Origin: Oscillospiraceae bacterium
GTDB lineage: Bacteria > Bacillota_A > Clostridia > Oscillospirales > Ruminococcaceae
Direction of reading: 5' to 3'
Length of the DNA: 12,333 nt
NCBI GenBank assembly: GCA_017414145.1
Contig: JAFPQL010000062.1
Location: forward strand, 1-12,333
The position numbers and the translations under genes were made by a program. Below, piece by piece: positions 5,848 to 12,333 of the stretch (positions are counted from its first letter, which is position 1; each line of letters begins with the position of its first letter). The notes below the pieces were generated by a model. That model was not told the origin of the DNA, did no database searches, and saw only the letters and a program-made list of their open reading frames with translations.

Positions 5848-6285
5848 ATGAAAATCTCGACAAAAGGCAGATATGCGCTGCGGATGCTGATTGACCTTGC
5901 GATGCACCAGAGCGAGGGATATGTTTCGCTCAAGGATATTTCCGAGCGGCAGGACATCTCCAAAAAATATCTTGAACAGATCGTTCCGATGCTGAACCGG
6001 AACGGCATTCTCCGCACCAACCGCGGCAACCGCGGCGGCTATATGCTCGCAAAGCAGCCCTGCGAATGTACCGTCGGCGCGATTCTCCGCGCAACGGAAG
6101 GCAATCTGGCGCCCGTCTCCTGTCTGGACGCGCCGGTCAATGACTGTCCCCGTGCCGCGCAGTGTCCGACCCTGTTTATCTGGGAGGGACTGAACCGCAC
6201 CGTCAGCGAATATCTGGACAGCATCACCCTGCAGGATATTCTCAACCGTTACGCGCCGGAAGGCGGCGACCTCTACTGTATCTGA
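5848..6285 (+). CDS. Rrf2-family transcriptional regulator, IscR-like with three conserved-type cysteines
   Basis: The 145-residue protein begins MKISTKGRYALRMLIDLA, the standard Rrf2 opening, and contains the winged helix (about 25-68: SLKDISERQDISKKYLEQI recognition region, then the wing NRGNRGGYMLAK). Cys92, Cys100 and Cys106 occupy the place of the [2Fe-2S]-binding cysteines of IscR, but the first gap is seven residues rather than five. Two further cysteines (72, 74) precede them. IscR senses Fe-S cluster supply; related members are CymR (cysteine) and NsrR (nitric oxide). GAGGAGG lies five bases before the start. Clostridial relatives are often followed by cysteine desulfurase and scaffold genes, but here a terminator follows and the next gene is on the other strand, so targets must lie elsewhere. 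Confidence 0.92.
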   Translation: MKISTKGRYALRMLIDLAMHQSEGYVSLKDISERQDISKKYLEQIVPMLNRNGILRTNRGNRGGYMLAKQPCECTVGAILRATEGNLAPVSCLDAPVNDCPRAAQCPTLFIWEGLNRTVSEYLDSITLQDILNRYAPEGGDLYCI

Positions 6286-6369
6286 GTGCGGGGTTCTCCC
6301 GCGTCCGTTCATCGTGTCTGCATAGGACGCCCCGTCGGGAATCCGCCGGAGACAGTTTCACAACAGACA

Positions 6370-6406
6370 AACCGGCGCTGCCATTGCATCTGTGGCAGCG
6401 CCGGTT
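6370..6406. terminator. Hairpin terminator between convergent Rrf2 and LRR genes
   Basis: A perfect 14-bp stem (6370-6383 with 6393-6406) encloses a 9-base loop. Only short T-containing tails follow on either strand. Its place between two convergent stop codons (6285 and 6460) supports shared termination. Confidence 0.7.
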
Positions 6407-6459
6407 CCTCTTATATCCGGTTTGTTTCGCGGCACGCCTCAGAGGACGCCGCCCGCTTT

Positions 6460-8619
6460 TTACTGTTCCGCCTTGAACAGTGCGTAGATCCGCACCGTCG
6501 CATAGTAGATCCAGTCGTGCTGTACAAAGTTGTCCAGCATATCCCGGTCCGCGGCAGTGATCCTGCCGTCAAAGTTCAGATCGCCCAGCGCCAGCACGCC
6601 GTCACTGACCTGCTTTCCGACATAGTTGCCGAGCTTCGTGACATCCGCCGCTGTGACCTTGCCGTCTCCGTTCAGATCGCCCATGTTCCGGTTGTCCATC
6701 GTTGCCAGATTCGCATTTCTGTTGATGCCGTAGCCTTCCGTTCCGTACCAGCGGTACTTCTCATGGCCGTCCGTATCGAACTTGGCGTCGCTGCACAGGA
6801 AGAAGTCGTATCTGCTGCAAAGGCTCGGATCCTGATACGCCGGATCATCCCATGTGACATCCACATGATACCACTTGCCGTTGAGCTGAATCATATTCCA
6901 GGCGTGACCCATGTCCTTCGGGTTCTTGATGTTATCGGAGCCGATCAGATAGGTTTTGATGCCGACTCTGTTCATCAGGAGCTGATAGCATCTGGAATAG
7001 CCCTCGCAGACCGTATAGTACTTCCCGTTGCTCTTTTTGTGCAGGAAAACGGATGCGGTCGTGTGGTTCTTCTGGTCGTAGACATCGCCGGGCTCGTAGT
7101 CGGCGCGGTCGATGATCCATTTCCGCAGATGCAGCGCCTTCTGGATCGGCGTCATGCCGGAGGTCGTGACCTTTGCGATGACATAATCCGCCATCTTTTC
7201 CTCGTAGTAGTTCATGAAGGATTGGCCGTCGAGCTGATCGAAATTATTTTTGATATAGGTTCCGAACCGTCCGGTGAAATACGGCTCCGCGTTGGACGGA
7301 CGCTTCACCATTTCGTCCCCGTTGATGCAGTGAATCATGGACTCACTGAACAGTGTCGGATAGCTGCTGATGAGCTCCGGCAGGGTCTTGCTGTAGTATT
7401 CTGACGAGGGAATCGTGAGCTTTTCCAGCGCGGTCATCCCCGGGAACAGCGCCGTGTCTTTGCCGGAACGGCGCGTGAAATTGGGAATCGAGAGCTCCTT
7501 CAGATTCGTGTTGTGTGCAAAGGCGTAATCCGGAATATACTTTGCGGTCGTCGAGAAGGACGAATCCGTCTTTGCCTGCGGATAGCAGATGAGCATGGAT
7601 TTGTTCTTGGTGTAAAGCACACCGTTCTCAGACTTATAGTAGTTGTTCGCCTCTGCGACCGAAATGCTCTCCAGACCCCGTGCCTGCGCAAACGCCGTAT
7701 CCGCGATGGAGGTCACATTCTTGCCGATTGTGATATGCTTCGGTAGCGTGCCCATCGAAAAGGCGTGTTCGCCGATGCTTCTGAGCGAATCCGGCAGAAT
7801 GATCGCACTCAGATTGCAGCCCATGAAGCACTCCTCCGGAATGGTCTGCACATTCTTCGGCAGGATCACGGTATCGACGCCGCTGTTCAGAAACGCCCGC
7901 TTTCCGAATGAAACACTTGCGTTCCGGTTGTCAAAGGTGACCTCTTTGAGCTGATACAGCAGGAAAAACAGGTCTTCACCGAGATAGATGCTTTCGGTCG
8001 CTGTGCCGAAGTTGACTCTGATCAGAGAAGTGCAGTGCCAGAATGCCGCTCTTTGCAGGGTGATGCGCTTGGCATTGCAGTAAAACGCCAGCATACCGGA
8101 GTTTTCAAAGGCATACGGGCAGACCGTCACATTGGCGTTTTTGCCCAGGCACTTCACCAGCCGCAGATTGTAGGTGTTTGCAAAGGCCTCGTTCTCGATC
8201 GTCACGCTGCTGTTGAGCGTAACATCCGTGACAGCGGAATTGTAAAAGGCGCGTGTGCCGATGCGGGTCAGGTTGGTCGCGCTGTACAGGTTGACGCTGG
8301 TGAGCTGGTACTTTGAGGCAAAGGTATTGGCTTCGATCTTTGTGACCGGAATCGCCTCTCCGCTGAAGGTCACCGTGGCCGGAACGGTCAGCGACTTGAT
8401 GTTGGCAAAGGCGTTTGCGACAGTGGCGTATTTGCTGCCGGAGCTTGTCTTGAAAATCCGGTATCCGATGTCTTCGACGGTCAGCCGCCCGATTTCGGTA
8501 TCGGCTGCCTCCGCGGTGATGACCGTATCCTGCAGTAAGCCCTTCGTCACGGGAAGGACCGGCATGGACGCGAGCGTGGCTGCACTGAGCAGCACGGCGG
8601 TTGCTTTTTTGAATTTCAT
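6460..8619 (-). CDS. Secreted BspA-type leucine-rich repeat protein with transglutaminase-like domain and C-terminal dockerin
   Basis: This 719-residue exported protein has four parts. Residues 1-38 are a signal peptide ending AEA. Residues about 45-405 hold LRR_5/BspA repeats (patterns such as AFxNSxVxxVxLxxxVxxI, e.g. near 240-310), interrupted at 325-350 by the typical 'GVLYTKNKSMLICYP' hairpin. Residues about 470-615 form a transglutaminase-like (papain-fold) domain with a complete triad: Cys538 in TVCEGYSRC, His572 in GHAWN, Asp587 in HVDVTWDD. Residues 646-699 are a two-loop dockerin (DLNGDGKVTAAD and DLNFDGRITAAD). A 20-residue tail follows. BspA-like LRRs usually mediate surface binding; the catalytic domain may cross-link or cleave peptides or amides. 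AAGGAGGT precedes the start. It is divergent from a similar gene at 9037. The substrate is unknown. Confidence 0.93.
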   Translation of the reverse strand: MKFKKATAVLLSAATLASMPVLPVTKGLLQDTVITAEAADTEIGRLTVEDIGYRIFKTSSGSKYATVANAFANIKSLTVPATVTFSGEAIPVTKIEANTFASKYQLTSVNLYSATNLTRIGTRAFYNSAVTDVTLNSSVTIENEAFANTYNLRLVKCLGKNANVTVCPYAFENSGMLAFYCNAKRITLQRAAFWHCTSLIRVNFGTATESIYLGEDLFFLLYQLKEVTFDNRNASVSFGKRAFLNSGVDTVILPKNVQTIPEECFMGCNLSAIILPDSLRSIGEHAFSMGTLPKHITIGKNVTSIADTAFAQARGLESISVAEANNYYKSENGVLYTKNKSMLICYPQAKTDSSFSTTAKYIPDYAFAHNTNLKELSIPNFTRRSGKDTALFPGMTALEKLTIPSSEYYSKTLPELISSYPTLFSESMIHCINGDEMVKRPSNAEPYFTGRFGTYIKNNFDQLDGQSFMNYYEEKMADYVIAKVTTSGMTPIQKALHLRKWIIDRADYEPGDVYDQKNHTTASVFLHKKSNGKYYTVCEGYSRCYQLLMNRVGIKTYLIGSDNIKNPKDMGHAWNMIQLNGKWYHVDVTWDDPAYQDPSLCSRYDFFLCSDAKFDTDGHEKYRWYGTEGYGINRNANLATMDNRNMGDLNGDGKVTAADVTKLGNYVGKQVSDGVLALGDLNFDGRITAADRDMLDNFVQHDWIYYATVRIYALFKAEQ

Positions 8620-8657
8620 AAAACTGTACCTCCTTCTGATGCTTCCGCATCACAGCA

Positions 8658-8686
8658 ATTATATCATAAATGAGAGAAAAAAGCAA
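8658..8686 (-). promoter_or_regulatory. Sigma-A promoter of the LRR-transglutaminase gene
   Basis: On the minus strand, TTGCTT (8681-8686) and TATAAT (8658-8663) are spaced by 17 bases. An 8-bp inverted repeat, ATCATAAA (8663-8670) with TTTATGAT (8695-8702), brackets the promoter and could be a regulator site. The start lies near 8651, giving a short leader with the ribosome binding site. The rest of the gap (8703-8890) shows nothing I can assign. Confidence 0.75.
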
Positions 8687-8907
8687 TCCTGTTTTTTATG
8701 ATTTATCAGCAAAATAAAACTGTTTCAAAGTTCACAGGATGTATCAAAAGTCAGATAGTACATATATTTCGCTCGAAGTCAAAGCAATTCTATATCGTTT
8801 TATTCAGAAGGGCGAGTTGTCGTTTACGATAAGACAAAACACCCCGGATTGCGGTCAGTCATCCGCCGCCGCCGCAAACCGGAGCGGACAGCTTCCGGCA
8901 AATCCGG

Positions 8908-8936
8908 TTGACAGCCGGAATCATCCGGAGTATAAT
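8908..8936 (+). promoter_or_regulatory. Perfect consensus sigma-A promoter of the second LRR-dockerin gene
   Basis: TTGACA (8908-8913) and TATAAT (8931-8936) are separated by 17 bases. The spacer holds the dyad CCGGA-ATCA-TCCGG (8915-8928). CCGG also occurs at 8895 and 8904, so four copies start 9, 11 and 10 bases apart across the promoter. Confidence 0.88.
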
Positions 8937-8987
8937 AAGAATGAGCCTGTTCTGCGCCGTGCGGAATCAGGACAAAAAACAGAAACA

Positions 8988-9018
8988 GCCGGCACGACAG
9001 CTTTCGTGTACGGCCGGC
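8988..9018 (+). promoter_or_regulatory. Stable leader hairpin just before the ribosome binding site
   Basis: In the roughly 94-base leader, GCCGGCACGA (8988-8997) pairs with TCGTG (9004-9008) and CCGGC (9014-9018), with a 6-base loop and a 5-base bulge. It ends seven bases before the GGGGGA ribosome binding site. It may stabilise the mRNA or tune translation; it matches no riboswitch I recognise. Confidence 0.4.
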
Positions 9019-9036
9019 AACCACGGGGGATACATG

Positions 9037-11475
9037 ATGAAAATACTGAACACTGCTGTTTCCGTACTGCTCGCGTTCAGCCTGTGCAGCGTCAGGCTGC
9101 CGGTGCAGGCGGCGGAGCGCCCGACAGATCAGTGCGGCGATCATGCCGTATGGTCGTTTGACGGCAGGGGCAAGCTGACCGTCTCCGGCAGCGGCAATCT
9201 CTGGGACTTTGGCTCCTCTATGACCGACACGGATCCCGACAATCAGCTTGTGCGGGAGGTGCCGTGGGGATACCTGTGTACAGATATCCGGCAGGTCTGC
9301 TTTGAGGGCGACATCACCGGCATCGGGCGGAACGCCTTTGAGGGGATGCCCTCGCTGGAAACCGTGCAGCTTCCCGCGTCGCTGAAAACCATCGGGGAGG
9401 GTGCTTTCTTCTGCTGCAATGCGCTGTCTGACATTGCGCTGCCGGACGGATTGACCGAAATTGCGTCCTATGCCCTGTCCTGCACCGCCCTGACTGACAT
9501 CACGCTGCCCGATTCTGTCCGGACACTCGGCGTGCGCGCCCTCTCTGACAACGCGTCGCTCACTGCCATCCGGCTCAACGACGGGCTGCTGGAGATCGGG
9601 GACTGCTGCTTCTCCTCCTGCCCCGTGCTCACGGACATCAAGGTGCCGGATTCCGTGGAGCGGATCGGCAGTATGCTGATGGAGGACGACATTGCGTGGT
9701 ACCGCCAGCAGCAGAACAAGGAATTCGCCATGCTCGGCGACAGCTTTCTGTACCGCTGCTTTACACCGGATTCCGAGATCGTCATACCGGAGGGCGTCCG
9801 GCACATTGACGGCTGCTGCTTCAGCGTGGTTGATATCATCTATGACGAAAACATCCGGACGGAATTCATCTATGAATATGCGCGGTCCGATATCCGGTCG
9901 GTCACTCTGCCGGACAGTCTGACCGAACTGCCAGCCTATCTGTTTTCGGGCTGTGCGGCGCTGAAATCCGTACACTTCGGCGCCGGTGTCCGGACGATCC
10001 CGCCGAATATCTGTAGCGGCTGCCGCAAGCTCGAATCCGTTACACTGCCCGACGGGCTGCTGACCATATCCGCGGAGGCGTTTTCGGGATGCCGCAGTCT
10101 GTATCAGCTCCGCATACCGGACACCGTGCAGTCCATCGGCGCGGACGCCTTTCGCGGAACGGCGTGGCTGGAATCCGCGGACGAGCTTCTGATCTGCGGG
10201 GACGGCGTGCTGGTGCAGTACTCCGGCGACCGGAATATCCTGACCCTGCCCGAAGGCGTCCGCACTGTCTGTACCCACGCCTTCCTGTTCTCAAAGGTTG
10301 TTTCGCTGACGCTGCCGGATTCCTTCCGCACTGCGGATCCGGACGCTTTTGAGTCGTCGTATCTGACCGAAATCATCCTGAACGACGGACTGACCGAAAT
10401 CCCCGCAGGCACCTTCCGGCAGACACTGCACCTCTCCGAGCTCCGGATTCCGGAGAGCGTGACGGAGATCAGTCCGGACTGCATCCAGTCATTCATGCAC
10501 TTCACTGTGACCGGCACTGCCGGTTCTGCGGCGGAGCGGTTTGCGGAACAGGCCTGCCTGCAATTCACGGATGAAAACCGGCCTGCGGGACCCGACCGGA
10601 CGCTGCGTCCCGAAAAAGACTGCTGGTCGTTCCGGAACAGCACCGATGTCTTCGGCACGCAGATGCTGATTTCAGATGAGGACAACGCCCTGCTGGATAC
10701 CGCGTCCCTCGCGCCGGGCGCGCAGTGGGACGGTGCCTGCTTCGGAATGTGCGCAACGGTCATTCTGGCGAAAAGCGGCGTCTTTTCTCCGCGGCAGATC
10801 GACAGCCGCGCAAAGTCACTTCACGATCTGGCACCGACCTTCGCTGTCAAGTCGATGATCAACTGTTTCCACTGTTTGCAGCAGACAGAAGCCTTCCGGA
10901 ACTACCTTTCGCTGGACTATGTGCCGCAGACGGTCTTCCGCATGATCCGGACAGCGCAGCAGATTCCGAAGGGTGCGCCGCCGTTCATGATCTGCTTTAA
11001 CATTGAGCAGAAGAACCGTCACGCGATTGTCGGATACGGCATTGAGCACGGAAGCTGGAACTATATGAACCGCAGCTGGAGCGAGCGGATCCTGACCTAT
11101 GACCCGAATGCGGCAGGCGGCTCCGATGAAGTCTGCGTCTACTACGATCCGGAGGTATTTGCAGTCTGCATCCCGCAATACGGCTTCTTCTGGGACAGCA
11201 CCGTTTCGGAGGCCTCTGTCTACCTGAAAATCTGTAATGACACGGATGTGCTGAACTGTCTGCCGTATCCGTTTGCGGAGCGGTTTCAGAGCGCGATGCT
11301 GCCCGGCGATGTCAACGGCGACGGCAGCCTGAACGCCGGCGATGTGACGCTGCTGCTCGATGCGCTGCTGTGCAAATCGGTTCTGTCTGACGATGCCGCC
11401 GCTCGCGCAGACATCACCGGAGACGGCCGCCTGACCGCGGCGGATCTCGCCGTTCTCAAGCAGTCGCTGCTTTGA
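9037..11475 (+). CDS. Secreted BspA-type leucine-rich repeat protein with putative cysteine-peptidase-like domain and C-terminal dockerin
   Basis: This 812-residue exported protein has a signal peptide (1-25, cut near VQAA), then the BspA-type opening strand pair (33-58, WSFDGRGKLTVSGSGNLWDF). About twelve LRR_5 repeats follow (85-485; 'LPDSVRTLG', 'AFSGCRSLYQLRIPDTVQSIG'), and they are unusually Cys-rich. Residues about 525-745 form an uncertain domain: GACFGMC (566-572), NRHAIVGYGIE (660-670) and LTYDPN (686-691) resemble the Cys, His and Asp/Asn elements of papain-like peptidases, with Gln563 as possible oxyanion residue. Residues 756-812 are a dockerin (DVNGDGSLNAGD and DITGDGRLTAAD). ATG 9037 was chosen over ATG 9034 because spacing to GGGGGA is better (6 bases). 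An ORF extension back to 8908 overlaps the promoter and is not protein-like. LRR and dockerin assignments are firm; peptidase activity is inference. Confidence 0.9.
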   Translation: MKILNTAVSVLLAFSLCSVRLPVQAAERPTDQCGDHAVWSFDGRGKLTVSGSGNLWDFGSSMTDTDPDNQLVREVPWGYLCTDIRQVCFEGDITGIGRNAFEGMPSLETVQLPASLKTIGEGAFFCCNALSDIALPDGLTEIASYALSCTALTDITLPDSVRTLGVRALSDNASLTAIRLNDGLLEIGDCCFSSCPVLTDIKVPDSVERIGSMLMEDDIAWYRQQQNKEFAMLGDSFLYRCFTPDSEIVIPEGVRHIDGCCFSVVDIIYDENIRTEFIYEYARSDIRSVTLPDSLTELPAYLFSGCAALKSVHFGAGVRTIPPNICSGCRKLESVTLPDGLLTISAEAFSGCRSLYQLRIPDTVQSIGADAFRGTAWLESADELLICGDGVLVQYSGDRNILTLPEGVRTVCTHAFLFSKVVSLTLPDSFRTADPDAFESSYLTEIILNDGLTEIPAGTFRQTLHLSELRIPESVTEISPDCIQSFMHFTVTGTAGSAAERFAEQACLQFTDENRPAGPDRTLRPEKDCWSFRNSTDVFGTQMLISDEDNALLDTASLAPGAQWDGACFGMCATVILAKSGVFSPRQIDSRAKSLHDLAPTFAVKSMINCFHCLQQTEAFRNYLSLDYVPQTVFRMIRTAQQIPKGAPPFMICFNIEQKNRHAIVGYGIEHGSWNYMNRSWSERILTYDPNAAGGSDEVCVYYDPEVFAVCIPQYGFFWDSTVSEASVYLKICNDTDVLNCLPYPFAERFQSAMLPGDVNGDGSLNAGDVTLLLDALLCKSVLSDDAAARADITGDGRLTAADLAVLKQSLL

Positions 11476-11491
11476 TCCGTCCGAAAAAAAC

Positions 11492-11530
11492 ACCGCCCTG
11501 CCTTGTGCATACCGTGCAAGGCAGGGCGGT
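11492..11530. terminator. Strong bidirectional intrinsic terminator
   Basis: A perfect 14-bp stem (11492-11505 with 11517-11530) has an 11-base loop. On the minus strand it is followed by seven T residues (complement of 11484-11490), so it is a strong terminator for the membrane-protein gene. On the plus strand CTGTTT follows, giving adequate termination for the LRR gene. Confidence 0.88.
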
Positions 11531-11560
11531 CTGTTTAATAAATAATGTCTCCGGCGCAGG

Positions 11561-12333
11561 TCAGCGCACCGTTCTGTGCTGCAAAATTCCGCTGAACACA
11601 TACAGACAGAGTGCCAGCACAATGCCGATCACAGAGACGGTAATCACCGTGCCGGTCATCGTGTAAAGATAGCCTGTCACCGCGGTGAAGACCTGATCGG
11701 ATTTCACGGCGAACCGGTCAAACCAGTGCGTCACCTGAAGCCATGCCGCCGGAATCAGCATCAGCAGACTGCTCACCAGCACCGCGCTGCCGAACCAGTA
11801 CAGCACCGTCGCCTTCTCCTGCCGGTGCAGCATCAGCAGAATCAGCAGCAGCACGGCAATTCCCGCCCCGCAGCCGATCATCAGATACTTCGTGTGCGGC
11901 ATCGCCCGGCGCACCTTTTTCATCACGCCGGCATCGCCGAGCAGCGAAAACCGGTAAACATCACAGGATGATTTGACCGTGTTCTGCGCCGACCGCAGCG
12001 CGTTCGCCAGCACCTCGTCATATTTGCTGTCGCGCTCGTAGCCGTTTTCCGCCGCGTACTGCTCGAAAAACGCCGTCAGATCCTCGTTCAGCTCCGGCAT
12101 TTCCGCCGAGATGCCGAGATAATCCGTTTTGCCGTCCAGATACGAAAATGCCTGCGAAACCGTTTCCAGCAGAAGCGGATGCAGCTTTTCCTGCGCGATT
12201 GCCCGCTGATATACCGCTGCGGGAATGCCGGTCACATTCTCCTGCTCGCTGAAATACGAGGCGAGATTTTCATTGACCGCCTCCGCAAGATTTTTCGACC
12301 GGATGATGCCTGTGAATGTGTCCGGATTCAGCG
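11561..12333 (-). CDS. Multi-pass membrane protein of unknown function (5' end outside window)
   Basis: The frame is open from the right edge to TGA at 11561-11563, giving about 257 residues of the C-terminal part. The GTG at 12235 could be read as a start, but the upstream frame continues with plausible helical sequence (e.g. IIRSKNLAEAVNENLASYF), so the gene very likely begins outside. A soluble region with charged helices comes first, then hydrophobic segments at about YLMIGCGAGIAVLLLILLML, TVLYWFGSAVLVSSLLMLIP and, near the end, VTGYLYTMTGTVITV continuing to a final helix. The soluble part probably faces the outside, after an N-terminal anchor that is not visible. I do not recognise the family. 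It converges on the LRR-dockerin gene and shares its terminator; no functional link is evident. Confidence 0.7.
   Translation of the reverse strand, partial: LNPDTFTGIIRSKNLAEAVNENLASYFSEQENVTGIPAAVYQRAIAQEKLHPLLLETVSQAFSYLDGKTDYLGISAEMPELNEDLTAFFEQYAAENGYERDSKYDEVLANALRSAQNTVKSSCDVYRFSLLGDAGVMKKVRRAMPHTKYLMIGCGAGIAVLLLILLMLHRQEKATVLYWFGSAVLVSSLLMLIPAAWLQVTHWFDRFAVKSDQVFTAVTGYLYTMTGTVITVSVIGIVLALCLYVFSGILQHRTVR

Noticed and set aside
6286..7404. 372-residue plus-strand ORF
   Set aside because: It is antisense to the LRR-transglutaminase gene, runs through the shared terminator and shows no domain pattern; an artefact of GC-rich codon use.
8739..9161. 140-residue plus-strand ORF in the divergent spacer
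   Set aside because: It has no ribosome binding site, crosses a consensus promoter and overlaps the true LRR start in another frame.
8824..10278. 484-residue minus-strand ORF
   Set aside because: It is the mirror of the second LRR-dockerin gene, lacks a signal peptide or motif, and crosses that gene's promoter and leader.
10816..11622. 268-residue minus-strand ORF
   Set aside because: It is antisense to the LRR-dockerin 3' half and runs across the strong terminator into the next gene.

Overview
The window looks like chromosomal DNA from a GC-rich, spore-lineage Gram-positive gut or rumen bacterium, most plausibly a Ruminococcus-like member of the Oscillospiraceae. The basis is the combination of forespore genes (spoVAD-spoVAE), MEP-pathway isoprenoid genes (ispD-ispF), strong AGGAGG-type ribosome binding sites, near-consensus sigma-A promoters, and three secreted proteins with dockerin-type calcium-binding repeats. 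The genus is an inference from gene content only.

Layout. Bases 1-134 hold the tail of a probable SAM-dependent methyltransferase. A 17-bp-stem terminator (225-270) separates it from a minus-strand secreted flavodoxin that carries a dockerin-like module (270-1040). Next on the minus strand is an ImmA/IrrE-type zinc peptidase (1208-1738) with a perfect consensus promoter and a LexA-box-like palindrome in its leader. Divergent from it, a predicted sigma-G promoter (1882-1910) drives spoVAD and spoVAE (1940-3309); spoVAC, usually the first gene of this set, is not present. A second perfect sigma-A promoter (3476-3504) starts a three-gene operon: a triple zinc-ribbon protein, ispD and ispF (3558-5394).

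An unusually long, comparatively AT-rich intergenic stretch (5395-5770) contains three separate hairpins and no convincing ORF. It is followed by an IscR-like Rrf2 regulator (5848-6285) with its own promoter and a candidate operator over the start site. The right half is dominated by two divergently transcribed large secreted proteins, both built as BspA-type leucine-rich repeats, then a papain-fold-like catalytic domain, then a C-terminal dockerin. One (6460-8619, minus) has a transglutaminase-like domain with a complete Cys-His-Asp triad. The other (9037-11475, plus) has a different, less recognisable cysteine-peptidase-like domain. A strong terminator (11492-11530) ends the latter, facing a minus-strand multi-pass membrane protein that runs off the right edge.

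How the genes work together. The MEP genes form a housekeeping pathway pair, and spoVAD/spoVAE belong to dipicolinic acid uptake into the forespore. The three dockerin proteins suggest an extracellular assembly or surface display system whose cargo here is not a glycoside hydrolase but an electron carrier and two Cys-dependent LRR enzymes. That last pattern is the most unusual feature of the window. No CRISPR array, insertion sequence, rRNA or tRNA was seen.
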